Source: Azospirillum sp. OGB3 (GTDB lineage: Bacteria > Pseudomonadota > Alphaproteobacteria > Azospirillales > Azospirillaceae). From it: a DNA stretch of 64,000 nt. A program made the translations under genes and the position numbers. Positions within the stretch are counted from its first letter, which is position 1. The number at the start of each line of letters is the position of its first letter. This document shows, piece by piece, positions 38,074 to 49,473 of this stretch. The DNA lies in NCBI RefSeq assembly GCF_014192915.1, contig NZ_JACHYN010000001.1:248001-312000 (forward strand), given 5' to 3'. Under the pieces are notes generated by a model. It was given only the letters and a program-made list of their open reading frames with translations, was not told the DNA's origin and ran no database searches.

Positions 38074-39972
38074 ATGACGTACCGCCCCGACATCGACGGC
38101 CTTCGCGCGGTATCAATCCTTTCGGTTCTGCTGTTCCACGCGAAGTTTTCCCTGTTCAGCGGCGGATACATCGGCGTCGATGTGTTCTTCGTGATCTCCG
38201 GCTATCTCATCGGCTCCATCGTTTTGCACGATGCGCAGCGCGGCACCTTTTCCCTCGCCACCTTCTACGTCCGCCGCATCCGCCGAATCCTTCCGGCCCT
38301 GTTCGCCGCGCTCGCGGTCACCGCTGTCTTCGCCCTGTTCCTGCTGTCGCCCCAGGATTTGAAGGGCTTTTCCCAAAACCTGGCGGCGACCACGCTGTTC
38401 TCGTCCAACATCGTCTATTATCTGAAGGCCGGTTACTTCGAAAACGCGGCGGAGATGAACCCGCTTCTGCACACCTGGTCGCTGGGGGTGGAGCAGCAGT
38501 TCTACATCGTCTTCCCTCTCGTCCTTCTGGCGTTGCTCCCGTATCGGCGCCCGGTGTGGATCGCCGTTCTGCTGACGGCGGCAGCGGCGTCCTTCGCCTT
38601 GGGCGTGTCGCTGGTGCGCGACCACCCGGTGGCCGCCTTCTATCTGCTGCCGCCCCGGCTGTGGGAACTCGTGCTGGGCGCCCTGCTGGCCTTCGGGGCC
38701 GTTCCGGACATCCGCCGCCGCGCAGTGCGGGAACTGGCCGCCACCCTCGGCGCCGCCCTGATCCTCGTCAGCGTGTTCGCCCTGTCCGAGGCGACAGCCT
38801 TTCCCGGCTACGCCGCGCTGCTGCCCTGTCTGGGCGCGGCGCTGCTCATCCACGCGGGTCGGAGCGGCGCGACGGCGGTCGGCGCGGTGCTGACGCTGCG
38901 CCCCGTGGTCTTCATCGGCCTGATCTCCTACTCGATGTACATCTGGCATTGGCCGCTGATGGTCTTCGCGCGCTTCCACAAGGGGCGGGACCTGTCCACC
39001 AAGGAGACGCTGATCCTTCTCGTGGTCATCGCCGCGGTGTCCGTGCTGTCCTGGCGGCTGATCGAAGTGCCCTTCCGCAAGCCAGCAACGGAGACGGGCC
39101 GCCGACCGTCCAAGGTCTTCGCGCGGACCGGCTGGGTCATGGCCGGGCTGGCGGCAATCGGACTGCTCGGCCATCTGACCAACGGGCTGCCGCAGCGCTT
39201 CGCCGACTACACGCCGCAGGACATCTCCGGACGCGAATTCTACAAGGAGTACACCTGCTTCCTTGAAACCGACCAGCCGCCCGAGGCATGGCCGGGTGTG
39301 GAGAATTGCCGGATCGGTCCCCTGAAGGCGGAGGCGCCCACCGCACTGCTGTGGGGGGATTCCTTCGCGGCCCATTACGTTCCGGGGCTCCAGACCGTCG
39401 CCGACACCCTGCCCTTCAACATCGTCCAGTACACGGCGTCGGGTTGCCCGCCCATCAGGGATCTGCCCGTCACCGCCCGCCCGAACTGCCAGGACTTCAA
39501 CCGCCGCGTCGAGGAGATCATCGACCGCAACGGGATCCGCACCGTCATCATGGCGGCGCGGTGGGAATGGTACATGGACACCAACGCCCTCGATCTCCGC
39601 CGCCTGCACGAGACCGTGGAGGCCCTGCTGAACCGGGGCATCCGCATCGTGGTGCTGGGGCAGAGCCCGGTGTTCCGCTTCCGCAACCCTTACGACCACA
39701 CCTACTTCATGAAGTCGGATCGGGCCTATTCGATCACCGGCCACGCCGCCGACCAGCCGGTCATCGCCGCGACGCAAGGCGCGCGGTTCGTCGACACCTC
39801 CGACTATTTCTGCGAACCCGACCCCTGCAAGGCCCATCCGCTCTGTCGGATCAGGGACGACCAGGGCTTCTACTTCCTCGACCAGGGCCATTTCTCGACC
39901 CGTGGCAGCACCTTGATCGTGCAGAGCATCCAGGAGGTTCTGAGCGCGTCCGACCGGTCCTACGGGGAGTGA
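38074..39972 (+). CDS. OafA/YrhL-type acyltransferase 3 with C-terminal SGNH domain
   Basis: 632 residues. Residues 1-375: acyltransferase_3 membrane domain of ten or more helices with YRPDIDGLRAVSIL, the conserved His in LLFHAKF, GVDVFFVISGYLI and RRIRRILPAL. Residues about 400-630: a periplasmic SGNH domain with the block I Ser in LLWGDSFAAHY and the D-x-x-H dyad in DQGHFSTRG. Such proteins O-acetylate O-antigen, exopolysaccharide or peptidoglycan. The AT-richer leader suggests that it may have been acquired. It stands alone, convergent with acnA. Confidence 0.92.
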   Translation: MTYRPDIDGLRAVSILSVLLFHAKFSLFSGGYIGVDVFFVISGYLIGSIVLHDAQRGTFSLATFYVRRIRRILPALFAALAVTAVFALFLLSPQDLKGFSQNLAATTLFSSNIVYYLKAGYFENAAEMNPLLHTWSLGVEQQFYIVFPLVLLALLPYRRPVWIAVLLTAAAASFALGVSLVRDHPVAAFYLLPPRLWELVLGALLAFGAVPDIRRRAVRELAATLGAALILVSVFALSEATAFPGYAALLPCLGAALLIHAGRSGATAVGAVLTLRPVVFIGLISYSMYIWHWPLMVFARFHKGRDLSTKETLILLVVIAAVSVLSWRLIEVPFRKPATETGRRPSKVFARTGWVMAGLAAIGLLGHLTNGLPQRFADYTPQDISGREFYKEYTCFLETDQPPEAWPGVENCRIGPLKAEAPTALLWGDSFAAHYVPGLQTVADTLPFNIVQYTASGCPPIRDLPVTARPNCQDFNRRVEEIIDRNGIRTVIMAARWEWYMDTNALDLRRLHETVEALLNRGIRIVVLGQSPVFRFRNPYDHTYFMKSDRAYSITGHAADQPVIAATQGARFVDTSDYFCEPDPCKAHPLCRIRDDQGFYFLDQGHFSTRGSTLIVQSIQEVLSASDRSYGE

Positions 39973-39976
39973 GGCA

Positions 39977-40024
39977 CCGCCGGGGGCGGGGGCGGCGTGG
40001 CCGCTGCCTCCCCCGCCCCGGCGG
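39977..40024. terminator. GC hairpin between convergent acyltransferase and acnA genes
   Basis: CCGCCGGGGGCGGGGG from 39977 is largely complementary to CCCCCGCCCCGGCGG ending at 40024. No T run, so termination is only inferred. Confidence 0.4.
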
Positions 40025-40030
40025 CTTCCG

Positions 40031-42721
<2,691 letters not shown>

Positions 42722-42969
42722 GGTACCCCTCCTTCGCGTTATTGGCGGACCGGCCGGGCGGCGGCCGTGGTTTCCGCATGTCTCAACCGCCTGATTTAGT
42801 GCCGGTCCCGCCCCCCTTCAAACGGCGCCGTGCAAAGGGCAGGCAAGCGCAAGCGTGAGGGCTGCGCTCTCTTCGTGCGAAAAGGGGCCGGTCCGTACTA
42901 GAATCGCGCAAAACGACAACCACGCGAATGGGCGGAACGGCCCGGCGCGCGACGGGTGGAGGAAACGGA

Positions 42970-44298
42970 ATGGCATGGCGCGCCCCAGCTTTGGCGGCGG
43001 TGGCCCTGGCGGCGGTGGTGCTGTGCGCCCCGGTCGCGGCCGCCCCGGAGCCGCCGCAAGGGGCGCAGTTCTTCCCGCACCTCGTCTATCGCAGCGGCCC
43101 CTACGCGCCCTACGGCATCCCGCTGGCCGACGGGGTGGCCGACTATCTGACGCTGGTCAACCGGCGCGACGGCGGCATCGGCGGCGTGCCCATCGCCTGG
43201 GAGGAGTGCGACACCGGCTACAACACCGACCGCGGGGTGGACTGCTACGAGCGGCTGAAGGCCAAGGGGCCGACCGGCGCCGCCGCCGTCCTGCCGCTGT
43301 CCACCGGCATCACCTACGCCCTGATCGAGCGTGGGGCCGCCGACCGCATCCCGGTCTTCTCCTCCGGCTACGGGCGGGCAGACGTGTCCGACGGGCGGGT
43401 CTTCCCCTACGCCATCAACGCCCCGGCCAGCTATTGGACGGGCATCGACGCCGCGATCAGCCATATCGCCACAGAGTTGGGCGGGCAGGACCAGCTGCGC
43501 GGGCGGAAAATCGCCTACGTCTACCACGACAGCGCCTTCGGCAAGGAGCCGCTGCCCATGCTGGAGGCGCTGCGCGGCCCGCTGGGCTTCGAGATGCGCA
43601 GCTTCCCCGTCGCCCCGCCGGGGCTGGACCAGCGCGCCGTCTGGACGCAGATCGCCCGCCACTACCGGCCCGACTACGTGATCCTGTGGGGCTGGGGCGT
43701 GCAGAATTCCACCGCCCTGCGCGAGGCCGCCGCCGCCGGCTATCCGGCCGACCGCATGATCGGCGTCTGGTGGGCCGGGTCGGAGCTGGACGTCCGGCCG
43801 GTCGGCGCGGCGGCGGTCGGCTACAAGGCGGTCGCCTTCCACGCCGCCGGAAGCGACCTGCCGGTGATCCGCGCCATCCGCGAGCAGGTCCACGCCCGCG
43901 GGCTGGGGGTCGGCGATCCCGGCCAGATCGGCACGGTGCTGTACAACCGTGGGGTCTTCAACGCCGCCGTCCTGGTCGAGGCCATCCGCACCGCGCAGGG
44001 CCGATACGGCCGCCGGCCGCTGACCGGGGCGCAGGTGGCCTGGGGCTTCGACCATCTGGACCTGACCGCCGAACGGCTGACCGAACTGGGGCTGGACGGC
44101 TTCATGCAGCCGCTGCGCATCACCTGCGCCGACCATGAGGGGATCGTGCCCCTCCATGTCCAGCGGTGGGACGGGGAGCGCTGGCTGGACGTCTCCGGCC
44201 CCATCGAGCCGCGCCGCGCCCTGATCCGCAAGCTGGTGGCGGAGTCGGCCCGGCGCTTCGCGGTGGAACGCAAGATCGAACCGCGTGCCTGTGATTAG
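42970..44298 (+). CDS. Orphan ABC transporter substrate-binding protein, branched-chain amino-acid type
   Basis: 442 residues with a signal peptide (AWRAPALAAVALAAVVLCAPVAAA) and a Peripla_BP_6/LivJ fold (YLTLVNRRDGGIGGVPIAWE, PVFSSGYGRADVSDGRVFPY, KIAYVYHDSAFGKEPLPML). No permease or ATPase gene adjoins it, so it may feed a distant LIV-type transporter or act as a sensor protein. ATG at 42970 follows GGAGGAAACGG; the longer frame has no site. Ligand unknown. Confidence 0.85.
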   Translation: MAWRAPALAAVALAAVVLCAPVAAAPEPPQGAQFFPHLVYRSGPYAPYGIPLADGVADYLTLVNRRDGGIGGVPIAWEECDTGYNTDRGVDCYERLKAKGPTGAAAVLPLSTGITYALIERGAADRIPVFSSGYGRADVSDGRVFPYAINAPASYWTGIDAAISHIATELGGQDQLRGRKIAYVYHDSAFGKEPLPMLEALRGPLGFEMRSFPVAPPGLDQRAVWTQIARHYRPDYVILWGWGVQNSTALREAAAAGYPADRMIGVWWAGSELDVRPVGAAAVGYKAVAFHAAGSDLPVIRAIREQVHARGLGVGDPGQIGTVLYNRGVFNAAVLVEAIRTAQGRYGRRPLTGAQVAWGFDHLDLTAERLTELGLDGFMQPLRITCADHEGIVPLHVQRWDGERWLDVSGPIEPRRALIRKLVAESARRFAVERKIEPRACD

Positions 44299-44306
44299 GA
44301 CTCGTC

Positions 44307-44342
44307 ATCGTCGGGCGTCAGTCCCGGCTGACGCCCGACGAT
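44307..44342. terminator. Long perfect hairpin after the binding protein gene
   Basis: A 15-bp perfect stem (44307-44321, ATCGTCGGGCGTCAG, with 44328-44342) around a 6-base loop, nine bases after the stop. It lacks a T run. Confidence 0.6.
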
Positions 44343-44420
44343 AAGGGCCGCGACGGCGGCCCCGCAGGTCCATGCCTGCGAAGGCAAGCGGCCGGACGGC
44401 CGCGCCCGCCGATTGAGGGC

Positions 44421-44454
44421 AAGCGTAAAGCCTGATACGTCAGGCTTTACGCTT
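44421..44454. repeat. Perfect 15-bp inverted repeat (34 bp)
   Basis: AAGCGTAAAGCCTGA (44421-44435), four bases TACG, then its exact complement (44440-44454). It lies 5 bp past the stop of the reverse-strand methyltransferase gene. It may be that gene's terminator stem or a protein-binding dyad. Confidence 0.6.
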
Positions 44455-44459
44455 GATGA

Positions 44460-45479
44460 TTAAGTCGGGCGCATCGCCACGTAGCGGCAGAAACGCAACC
44501 CGCTGCCCAGCACGCGCAGGCGCGACCACCACAAAGCCAGTTCGCGGGCCAGCGCCTTCAGCACGCGGGGCTCGGGGGCGGCGGTCTTCAGCGCCTCGCC
44601 CAGACGGCGCACCCGCTCCACGGCCTGACGGCGGTGGAACTGGGTCAGATCCTCGGAAATGCGCAGGTCGAGGTTGCGCTGGGTCAGCTCGTCGGCCATG
44701 CGGGTGGCCGACCAGGGATAGACCTCCAGCGGCTCGGAATCGCGCCAGCCGTTCCAGCTCTCCCAGGAGGAGGGGGTGCCCTCGATCACGTAGTCGAACA
44801 GCAGCACGCCGCCCTTCGGCTTGACGCACTCGCTGACGCGGTCGAGGAAGTTCTCCTTGTCGCGCACCCGGTGCATCACCCGATCGGCCAGCACGAGGTC
44901 GAAGGAGCCCGCCTGGTTGAAATGCTCGGGGTCGTAATGGCCGATCGGCGCCTTCTTCGACACGCCCAGCGCCTTGGACCGCTCCATCCCCATCTTCGCC
45001 AGCAGGGGCGACATCTCCAGCCCGGTCACCCAGGTGTCGTAGCTGTCGACGATGCCGCGCGCCGGCCCGCCCAGCCCCGCCGAGAGGTCGAGCACGCTCT
45101 TGGCCGGGTTCAGCCCGAAGGAGCGGACGGATTCGACCATCCATTGCGAATCGCCGGGGCCGACGCAGTCCTGGCCCCACAGCATCTGCGCCCCCTCCGT
45201 GCGGGCGACCGACCAGACCGGTTCGCCTTGGCGGTCGAGCTGCAGGTTCTCCAGCCGCTCCATGTCGGCATCGGCCCGCGCCGCCTCGGGCGGCAGGGCG
45301 CCGGCCGGGGGGGCGGAGCCCAGCGCCGCGACCGGGCCGCGCAGCGGCAGGCGGGAAGCGGGAGCGGTGCGGGCCAGGCGGGACAGCGCGGCGAGGTCGT
45401 AGCCTTCCCACCAAGCGACGAATTTCGTCCGCCAGTCGGGGTTGCGCCAGCGCTCCCTATCCTGAAAATTGTGCCGCAT
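44460..45479 (-). CDS. Class I SAM-dependent methyltransferase
   Basis: 339 residues from the ATG at 45479 (MRHNFQDRERWRNPDWRTKF); ATGs at 45533 and 45617 would lengthen it but look non-coding. Motif I is SVLDLSAGLGGPARGI (about 150-165); the post-motifs include TGLEMSPLLAKMG and FDLVLADRVMHRV. The N-terminal about 120 residues and C-terminal helical tail are not recognised. Substrate unknown. The upstream 180 bp are AT-rich. Confidence 0.8.
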   Translation of the reverse strand: MRHNFQDRERWRNPDWRTKFVAWWEGYDLAALSRLARTAPASRLPLRGPVAALGSAPPAGALPPEAARADADMERLENLQLDRQGEPVWSVARTEGAQMLWGQDCVGPGDSQWMVESVRSFGLNPAKSVLDLSAGLGGPARGIVDSYDTWVTGLEMSPLLAKMGMERSKALGVSKKAPIGHYDPEHFNQAGSFDLVLADRVMHRVRDKENFLDRVSECVKPKGGVLLFDYVIEGTPSSWESWNGWRDSEPLEVYPWSATRMADELTQRNLDLRISEDLTQFHRRQAVERVRRLGEALKTAAPEPRVLKALARELALWWSRLRVLGSGLRFCRYVAMRPT

Positions 45480-45801
45480 CCGGCGCTGCGTTTCCAAAAT
45501 TGCTGCCCCACGAAGGACGGCTACCGTCGGCATCCACGGATACCGCACAATATAGAGGTAGACCTCAACAGTCGGGGAGTCAAGTAACCAGCACGAACAG
45601 TTGGAGAGGACTTTCATGAACTGTCGCGAAAATTTTATCTAACTGTGAAATATTTCCGCAACACCCTCGGCTTGCGGTTCCAGGGCCGACGCGCGGCCAA
45701 GTGGCTGAAGCGCGCCGCGTTGCAGCATCGGGGCGCAATGCCTATAGTTCCGCCCCAGCACCCCCACAGCCCGTCCCCCACACCGCGCAAGGAGCACCGG
45801 C
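45480..45801. other. AT-richer intergenic region (322 bp) between methyltransferase and Nudix genes
   Basis: Holds divergent promoters by position. The part 45540-45660 is AT-rich (GAAAATTTTATCTAACTGTG around 45628). No dyad or gene was recognised. Confidence 0.45.
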
Positions 45802-46392
45802 GTGCCGCACAAGACCGGCAACCCCTGGACCGTCCTGACGACCAAGCCGATCTACGAGAATCCGTGGATGCGGGTGGTGGAGCACGCGGTGCTGACCCCG
45901 CTCGGCAACCCCGGCATCTACGGCGTCATGCACGCCCAGAATCTGGCGACCGGGGTGGTTCCCATCGACGACCGGGGCCGCGTCACGCTGGTCGGCCAGT
46001 ACCGCTTCCCGCTGGAGCAGTACAGCTGGGAGATCCCCGAGGGCGGCGGCAAGAAGGGCGTCGATCCGGTGGAGTCGGCCAAGCGCGAGCTGCTGGAGGA
46101 AACCGGCCAGACGGCCCGCCACTGGCTGCCGATCCTGACCATGCACCTGTCGAACAGCATCACCGACGAAACCGCCCATTGCTTTCTCGCCTGGGGGATC
46201 GAGCAGGGGCAGGCCGAACCGGAGGAGACCGAGGTCCTGCAACTGCGCCACGTTCCCTTCGCCGAAGCCTACGCCATGGTCAAGCGCGGGGAGATCACCG
46301 ACGCCATCGCGGTCGCGAGCCTGCTGCGGGTCCGCCTGATGGCGCTCGACGGCGACCTGCCCGAGGACGTCACCCGCCTCATCCTGGGCTGA
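45802..46392 (+). CDS. NUDIX hydrolase (ADP-ribose pyrophosphatase-like)
   Basis: 196 residues, GTG start after AAGGAGCACCGGC. The Nudix box reads GGGKKGVDPVESAKRELLEE followed by TGQ, complete with the REllEE metal site. PLEQYSWEIPEG just before is typical of ADP-sugar pyrophosphatases. It hydrolyses a nucleoside diphosphate linked to X. Eleven bases separate it from the exonuclease gene, so both are one operon. Confidence 0.9.
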   Translation: MPHKTGNPWTVLTTKPIYENPWMRVVEHAVLTPLGNPGIYGVMHAQNLATGVVPIDDRGRVTLVGQYRFPLEQYSWEIPEGGGKKGVDPVESAKRELLEETGQTARHWLPILTMHLSNSITDETAHCFLAWGIEQGQAEPEETEVLQLRHVPFAEAYAMVKRGEITDAIAVASLLRVRLMALDGDLPEDVTRLILG

Positions 46393-46403
46393 GGGAAGAC
46401 ATC

Positions 46404-47027
46404 ATGAAGGCTGTCGCCATCGACTTCGAGACCGCCAACGAGTCACGGACCAGCGCCTGCTCCATCGGCGTCGCCTGGATCGAGGAGGGGCGCGTGGTGG
46501 AGACGGAGGAGCATCTGATCCGCCCACGGGAGATGCGCTTCAACCCCTTCAACACCGCCGTCCACGGCCTGCGGGCGGAAGATGTCGCCGGCGCGCCGGA
46601 GTTCCCGGAGGTCTGGCACCGTTTCGCCCGGCGGCTGGAGGGGCGTCTGGTGCTGGCCCACAACGCCTCCTTCGACATCAGCGTGCTGCGCCACACGCTG
46701 GACGATTACGGACTGGACTGGCCGGCCTGCAGCTACCTCTGCACCGTGGTGCTAGCGCGCAAGGCGTGGCCGCAGCTGGCCGCGCACAAGCTGAATTATC
46801 TGGCCGACCATCTCGGCATCGCGCTCGACCACCACCGCGCCGGCAGCGACGCCGAGGCCTGCGGGCGCATCGCGCTCGCCGCCACCCGCGTGCTGGGGCT
46901 GGAGCGGCTGGCCGACATCGCCGCCGCCACCGGCATCACGTTCGGGCAGCTGGCGCCCGGCGGCTACAGCCCCTGCAAGGGCGGCAACCCGCCGCCCCGG
47001 CGGCGGCGTCTGGTGCCAGTGATCTGA
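46404..47027 (+). CDS. DnaQ-like DEDDh 3'-5' exonuclease
   Basis: 207 residues. ExoI VAIDFETANESR (Asp, Glu), ExoII LVLAHNASFDISVL, and ExoIII HHRAGSDAEACGRIAL with the catalytic His and Asp. It is a free-standing exonuclease rather than the replicative epsilon subunit, because it lacks the polymerase-binding tail; the C-terminus is basic and Pro/Arg-rich (GGNPPPRRRRLVPVI). Likely nucleic-acid repair or turnover. Confidence 0.9.
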   Translation: MKAVAIDFETANESRTSACSIGVAWIEEGRVVETEEHLIRPREMRFNPFNTAVHGLRAEDVAGAPEFPEVWHRFARRLEGRLVLAHNASFDISVLRHTLDDYGLDWPACSYLCTVVLARKAWPQLAAHKLNYLADHLGIALDHHRAGSDAEACGRIALAATRVLGLERLADIAAATGITFGQLAPGGYSPCKGGNPPPRRRRLVPVI

Positions 47028-47030
47028 GGC

Positions 47031-47498
47031 TCAGCGTTCGATCAGGTAGCGCAGGGTCAGCGTCGTGCTCGTCACCGGCTCGGTGACGACCAGCGCGGCG
47101 TCGGCGTAGCGCGGCGGGCCGAAGCGCATGGGGGCGTCGTTGCTGAAGCCGACCCCCTCCTTCGGCAGGCCGAGGAAGTTGCGGTCGAGTTCGAGATTCT
47201 GGTTCTCGTCATGAAAGGACTGCACCGCGTAGGTGCCCGGCGGCACCTTGTGCACCACCACGGTGACGCTGCCCGGCCGCGCCGGTTCCTCTCCGGTGTA
47301 GGGACAGTTGGGCCCCAGGAACGTCTCCGCCGAGCACACCGCGACCAGCACCTTCCCCTGCGCATTCGCGACGTTGGCGACGGTGATGGCGAGGTCGGCG
47401 GCGGCGGCCGGGGCCGTCACCAGGAGGACCGCCAGAGCGGCCAGCGATCCGCCCACCGCGATGCTGCGGACGTTCGGGAACTGCCGAGGGGTCGTCAT
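47031..47498 (-). CDS. DUF2141 exported protein, last gene of the carotenoid operon
   Basis: 155 residues with a signal peptide (SIAVGGSLAALAVLLVTAPAAAA-DLA) and a DUF2141 beta-sandwich (GKVLVAVCSAETFLG, VPPGTYAVQSFHDENQNLEL, LGLPKEGVGFSNDAP). Its ATG overlaps the glycosyltransferase stop as ATGA, so it is translationally coupled to the carotenoid genes. DUF2141 proteins recur near carotenoid clusters; a role in binding or placing pigment in the envelope is conceivable but unproven. Confidence 0.82.
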   Translation of the reverse strand: MTTPRQFPNVRSIAVGGSLAALAVLLVTAPAAAADLAITVANVANAQGKVLVAVCSAETFLGPNCPYTGEEPARPGSVTVVVHKVPPGTYAVQSFHDENQNLELDRNFLGLPKEGVGFSNDAPMRFGPPRYADAALVVTEPVTSTTLTLRYLIER

Positions 47499-48646
47499 GG
47501 TGCACCCGTTCTGGAGGTGGACGGATAGGCGCGCCCCCGCCATTCCGCCGGGCGGCCCCGGCGGGCGCGCAGCAGCGCCGACCACTGGATCGCCAGCAGG
47601 ATCAGGATGCCCACCGGATGGAGCAGCGCGCCGACCAGACTCTGCCGGAAACGGATAGCCAGCAGCAAGCGGAACGACAGCCCCGTAGCCACGGCCAGCG
47701 CCGCCAGGGCGGCCGCCCCCTCCGGCAGCGGGTCCAGCGCCGCCCAGCCCAGCAGCAGCCAGGGCAGGACATGGCCGCCGAACAGCAGCAGGGTCCAGAC
47801 CGGCAGGGCGACCGGGGTCGCCATCCCCTCCGTCGCGTTCTTCGAGAAGCCGGACCACACCTCCCGCCAGCCGCGATACATCCGGCAGCGGGCGAGGCCG
47901 GTCGCGTCGAACAGGTCGGTCCCCTGCCCCGCCCGGCGGAAGGCCCGCGGCAGCGTCACCCCGTCATGCAGGGAGGTCGCGATGGCGGCGTGACCGCCGG
48001 CCGTCTGGTAGGCGTCCCGCCGCACCGCGATCAGCTGGCCGCAGGCGGCGGCGAAGCCCGGATTGCCCGACCAGCGCATCCCGACCATCGGCAGATAGCC
48101 GAGCAGAAGCACATGGATCAGCGGGATCACCAGCGCCTCGGCCAGGGTGCCGGTCTCCTGGCGCGGGAAGCCGCTGACCAGCCCCGCCCTGCCCGCCAGC
48201 AGCGCGCCGCAGGCCCGCCGGGCGGCGTCCGGGGCCAGCCGCACGTCGGCGTCCTGGAACAGCAGAACCGGGTGCCGCGCCAGCTTGGCGAGCGCCTGGC
48301 AGGCGTGCTGCTTGCCCGACCAGCCCGGCGGCAGCGGCGGCGCCGTCTCCAGCCGCAGGCGGGGATCGCGGGCGGCGATGGCGCGGACGATCTCGGCCGT
48401 GCGGTCGGTGGAATGGTCGTCCAGCACCACCACCTCCACCGTCACACCGCAGCTGGACAGCGCCGCCCGCACCGCGGCGGCGATGGTCGCCTCCTCGTTG
48501 CGGGCGGGAATCAGGATGCTGACGGCGGCGTCCGGCGGCGGCTCGGCCTTCGGCCGGCGGTAGAGGCAAAGGTTCACAAGGCCCAGCCCCAGCGGCAGCA
48601 GGGCGAACGCCAGAGCCAGCGCGGCCAGCAGCGTGACGGTCGGCAT
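47495..48646 (-). CDS. Membrane GT2 glycosyltransferase (CrtQ/HpnB-like), carotenoid cluster
   Basis: 383 residues. N-terminal transmembrane helix, then the GT2 domain (VSILIPARNEEATIAAAV, VVVLDDHSTDRTAEIV, LLFQDADVRLAPDAA) and three C-terminal helices. HACQALAKLA and the FSKNATEGM stretch resemble the CrtQ glycosyltransferase that glucosylates diaponeurosporenoate, and also HpnB. Its ATG overlaps the preceding acyltransferase stop (TGATG). Assigned to carotenoid glycosylation from context; substrate not proven. Confidence 0.82.
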   Translation of the reverse strand: MPTVTLLAALALAFALLPLGLGLVNLCLYRRPKAEPPPDAAVSILIPARNEEATIAAAVRAALSSCGVTVEVVVLDDHSTDRTAEIVRAIAARDPRLRLETAPPLPPGWSGKQHACQALAKLARHPVLLFQDADVRLAPDAARRACGALLAGRAGLVSGFPRQETGTLAEALVIPLIHVLLLGYLPMVGMRWSGNPGFAAACGQLIAVRRDAYQTAGGHAAIATSLHDGVTLPRAFRRAGQGTDLFDATGLARCRMYRGWREVWSGFSKNATEGMATPVALPVWTLLLFGGHVLPWLLLGWAALDPLPEGAAALAALAVATGLSFRLLLAIRFRQSLVGALLHPVGILILLAIQWSALLRARRGRPAEWRGRAYPSTSRTGAP

Positions 48647-49464
48647 CAGCGGGGGGTCCCTTTCGTGTCCGGCGCGTCGCCGTGGCTGGCCGTGAAGCGT
48701 TGCCCGCCGGCCCAGGCCCGCGCCCGGCGCCACAGGTCGTAGACGCCGCCCACCCCCGCCGTGCCGTCGATCAGCGTGAGGAAGCGCGCCGGGTCGCGGC
48801 TCTGCGCGTCGAGCGCCAGCGCGTCCATCGTTGCCTCCAGCCGTCGTTCCAGCGCGACGGCGATGTCCGGAACGGGCCGGCCGGCGAAGGCGGAGGCATC
48901 CATCGGCTCCCCGAAGCGGCCCAGCGCCTCCGGCGCGCTCTCGTCCCAGAACGGGTATTCCACGGCGAGCGGCACGACCACCGCCTCGGGCGCGCGGCGG
49001 ACCAGATGGGCGATGCCCGGCCGCAGGCGGACCGGGCGGCGGCGCGGATCGGTGAAGGCGCCCTCCGCGGTGATCCACAGCATGGAGCGCGGGTCGCCCA
49101 GGATGCGCCGGCCGTGACGCAGGAAGGCGGCGGCCCCGGCCCGGCCCGGTTCGACCCCGAACAGGCCGATGCGCGCCATGAAGCGGTAGCGGCGCAGCAT
49201 CGCCGCGTCGATGGGGCCGTAGCCCGGCCGGTCGCGGTAGCGGGTGGTCCCCATCACGATCAGCAAAGCGGGGTCCCACCAGGACGGATGGTTCAGGCAG
49301 ACGATCACCGGCCGGTCCGCCGGCAGCGCCGGCCAGCCCGGCCGGGACAGCCGCACCGCATGGAAGTCGCGCCGCATCCGCCGCGCCATGATGGCGCCGA
49401 AGAAGCGGCAGAGCGCCGGCGAGCGCCGCGCCACCGGATCGTCGTTCAGCCCATCATCCAGCAT
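48646..49464 (-). CDS. PlsC-like acyltransferase (CrtO-type role), carotenoid cluster
   Basis: 272 residues from ATG 49464 (GTG at 49470 possible). 1-acylglycerol-phosphate acyltransferase fold with the catalytic block NHPSWWDP (NHx4D variant) and ITAEGAFTDPRRRPVRL. It could esterify the sugar of a glycosylated carotenoid, the role CrtO plays in staphyloxanthin, though CrtO itself is of another family. It could also be a plain lipid acyltransferase. It is embedded in the operon ten bases after the desaturase stop. Confidence 0.8.
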   Translation of the reverse strand: MLDDGLNDDPVARRSPALCRFFGAIMARRMRRDFHAVRLSRPGWPALPADRPVIVCLNHPSWWDPALLIVMGTTRYRDRPGYGPIDAAMLRRYRFMARIGLFGVEPGRAGAAAFLRHGRRILGDPRSMLWITAEGAFTDPRRRPVRLRPGIAHLVRRAPEAVVVPLAVEYPFWDESAPEALGRFGEPMDASAFAGRPVPDIAVALERRLEATMDALALDAQSRDPARFLTLIDGTAGVGGVYDLWRRARAWAGGQRFTASHGDAPDTKGTPR

Positions 49465-49473
49465 GCCCACGAC

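Noticed and set aside
44460..45617. Longer methyltransferase starting at 45617
   Set aside because: The extra residues come from AT-rich intergenic DNA and break the even base composition; the ATG at 45479 is more credible.
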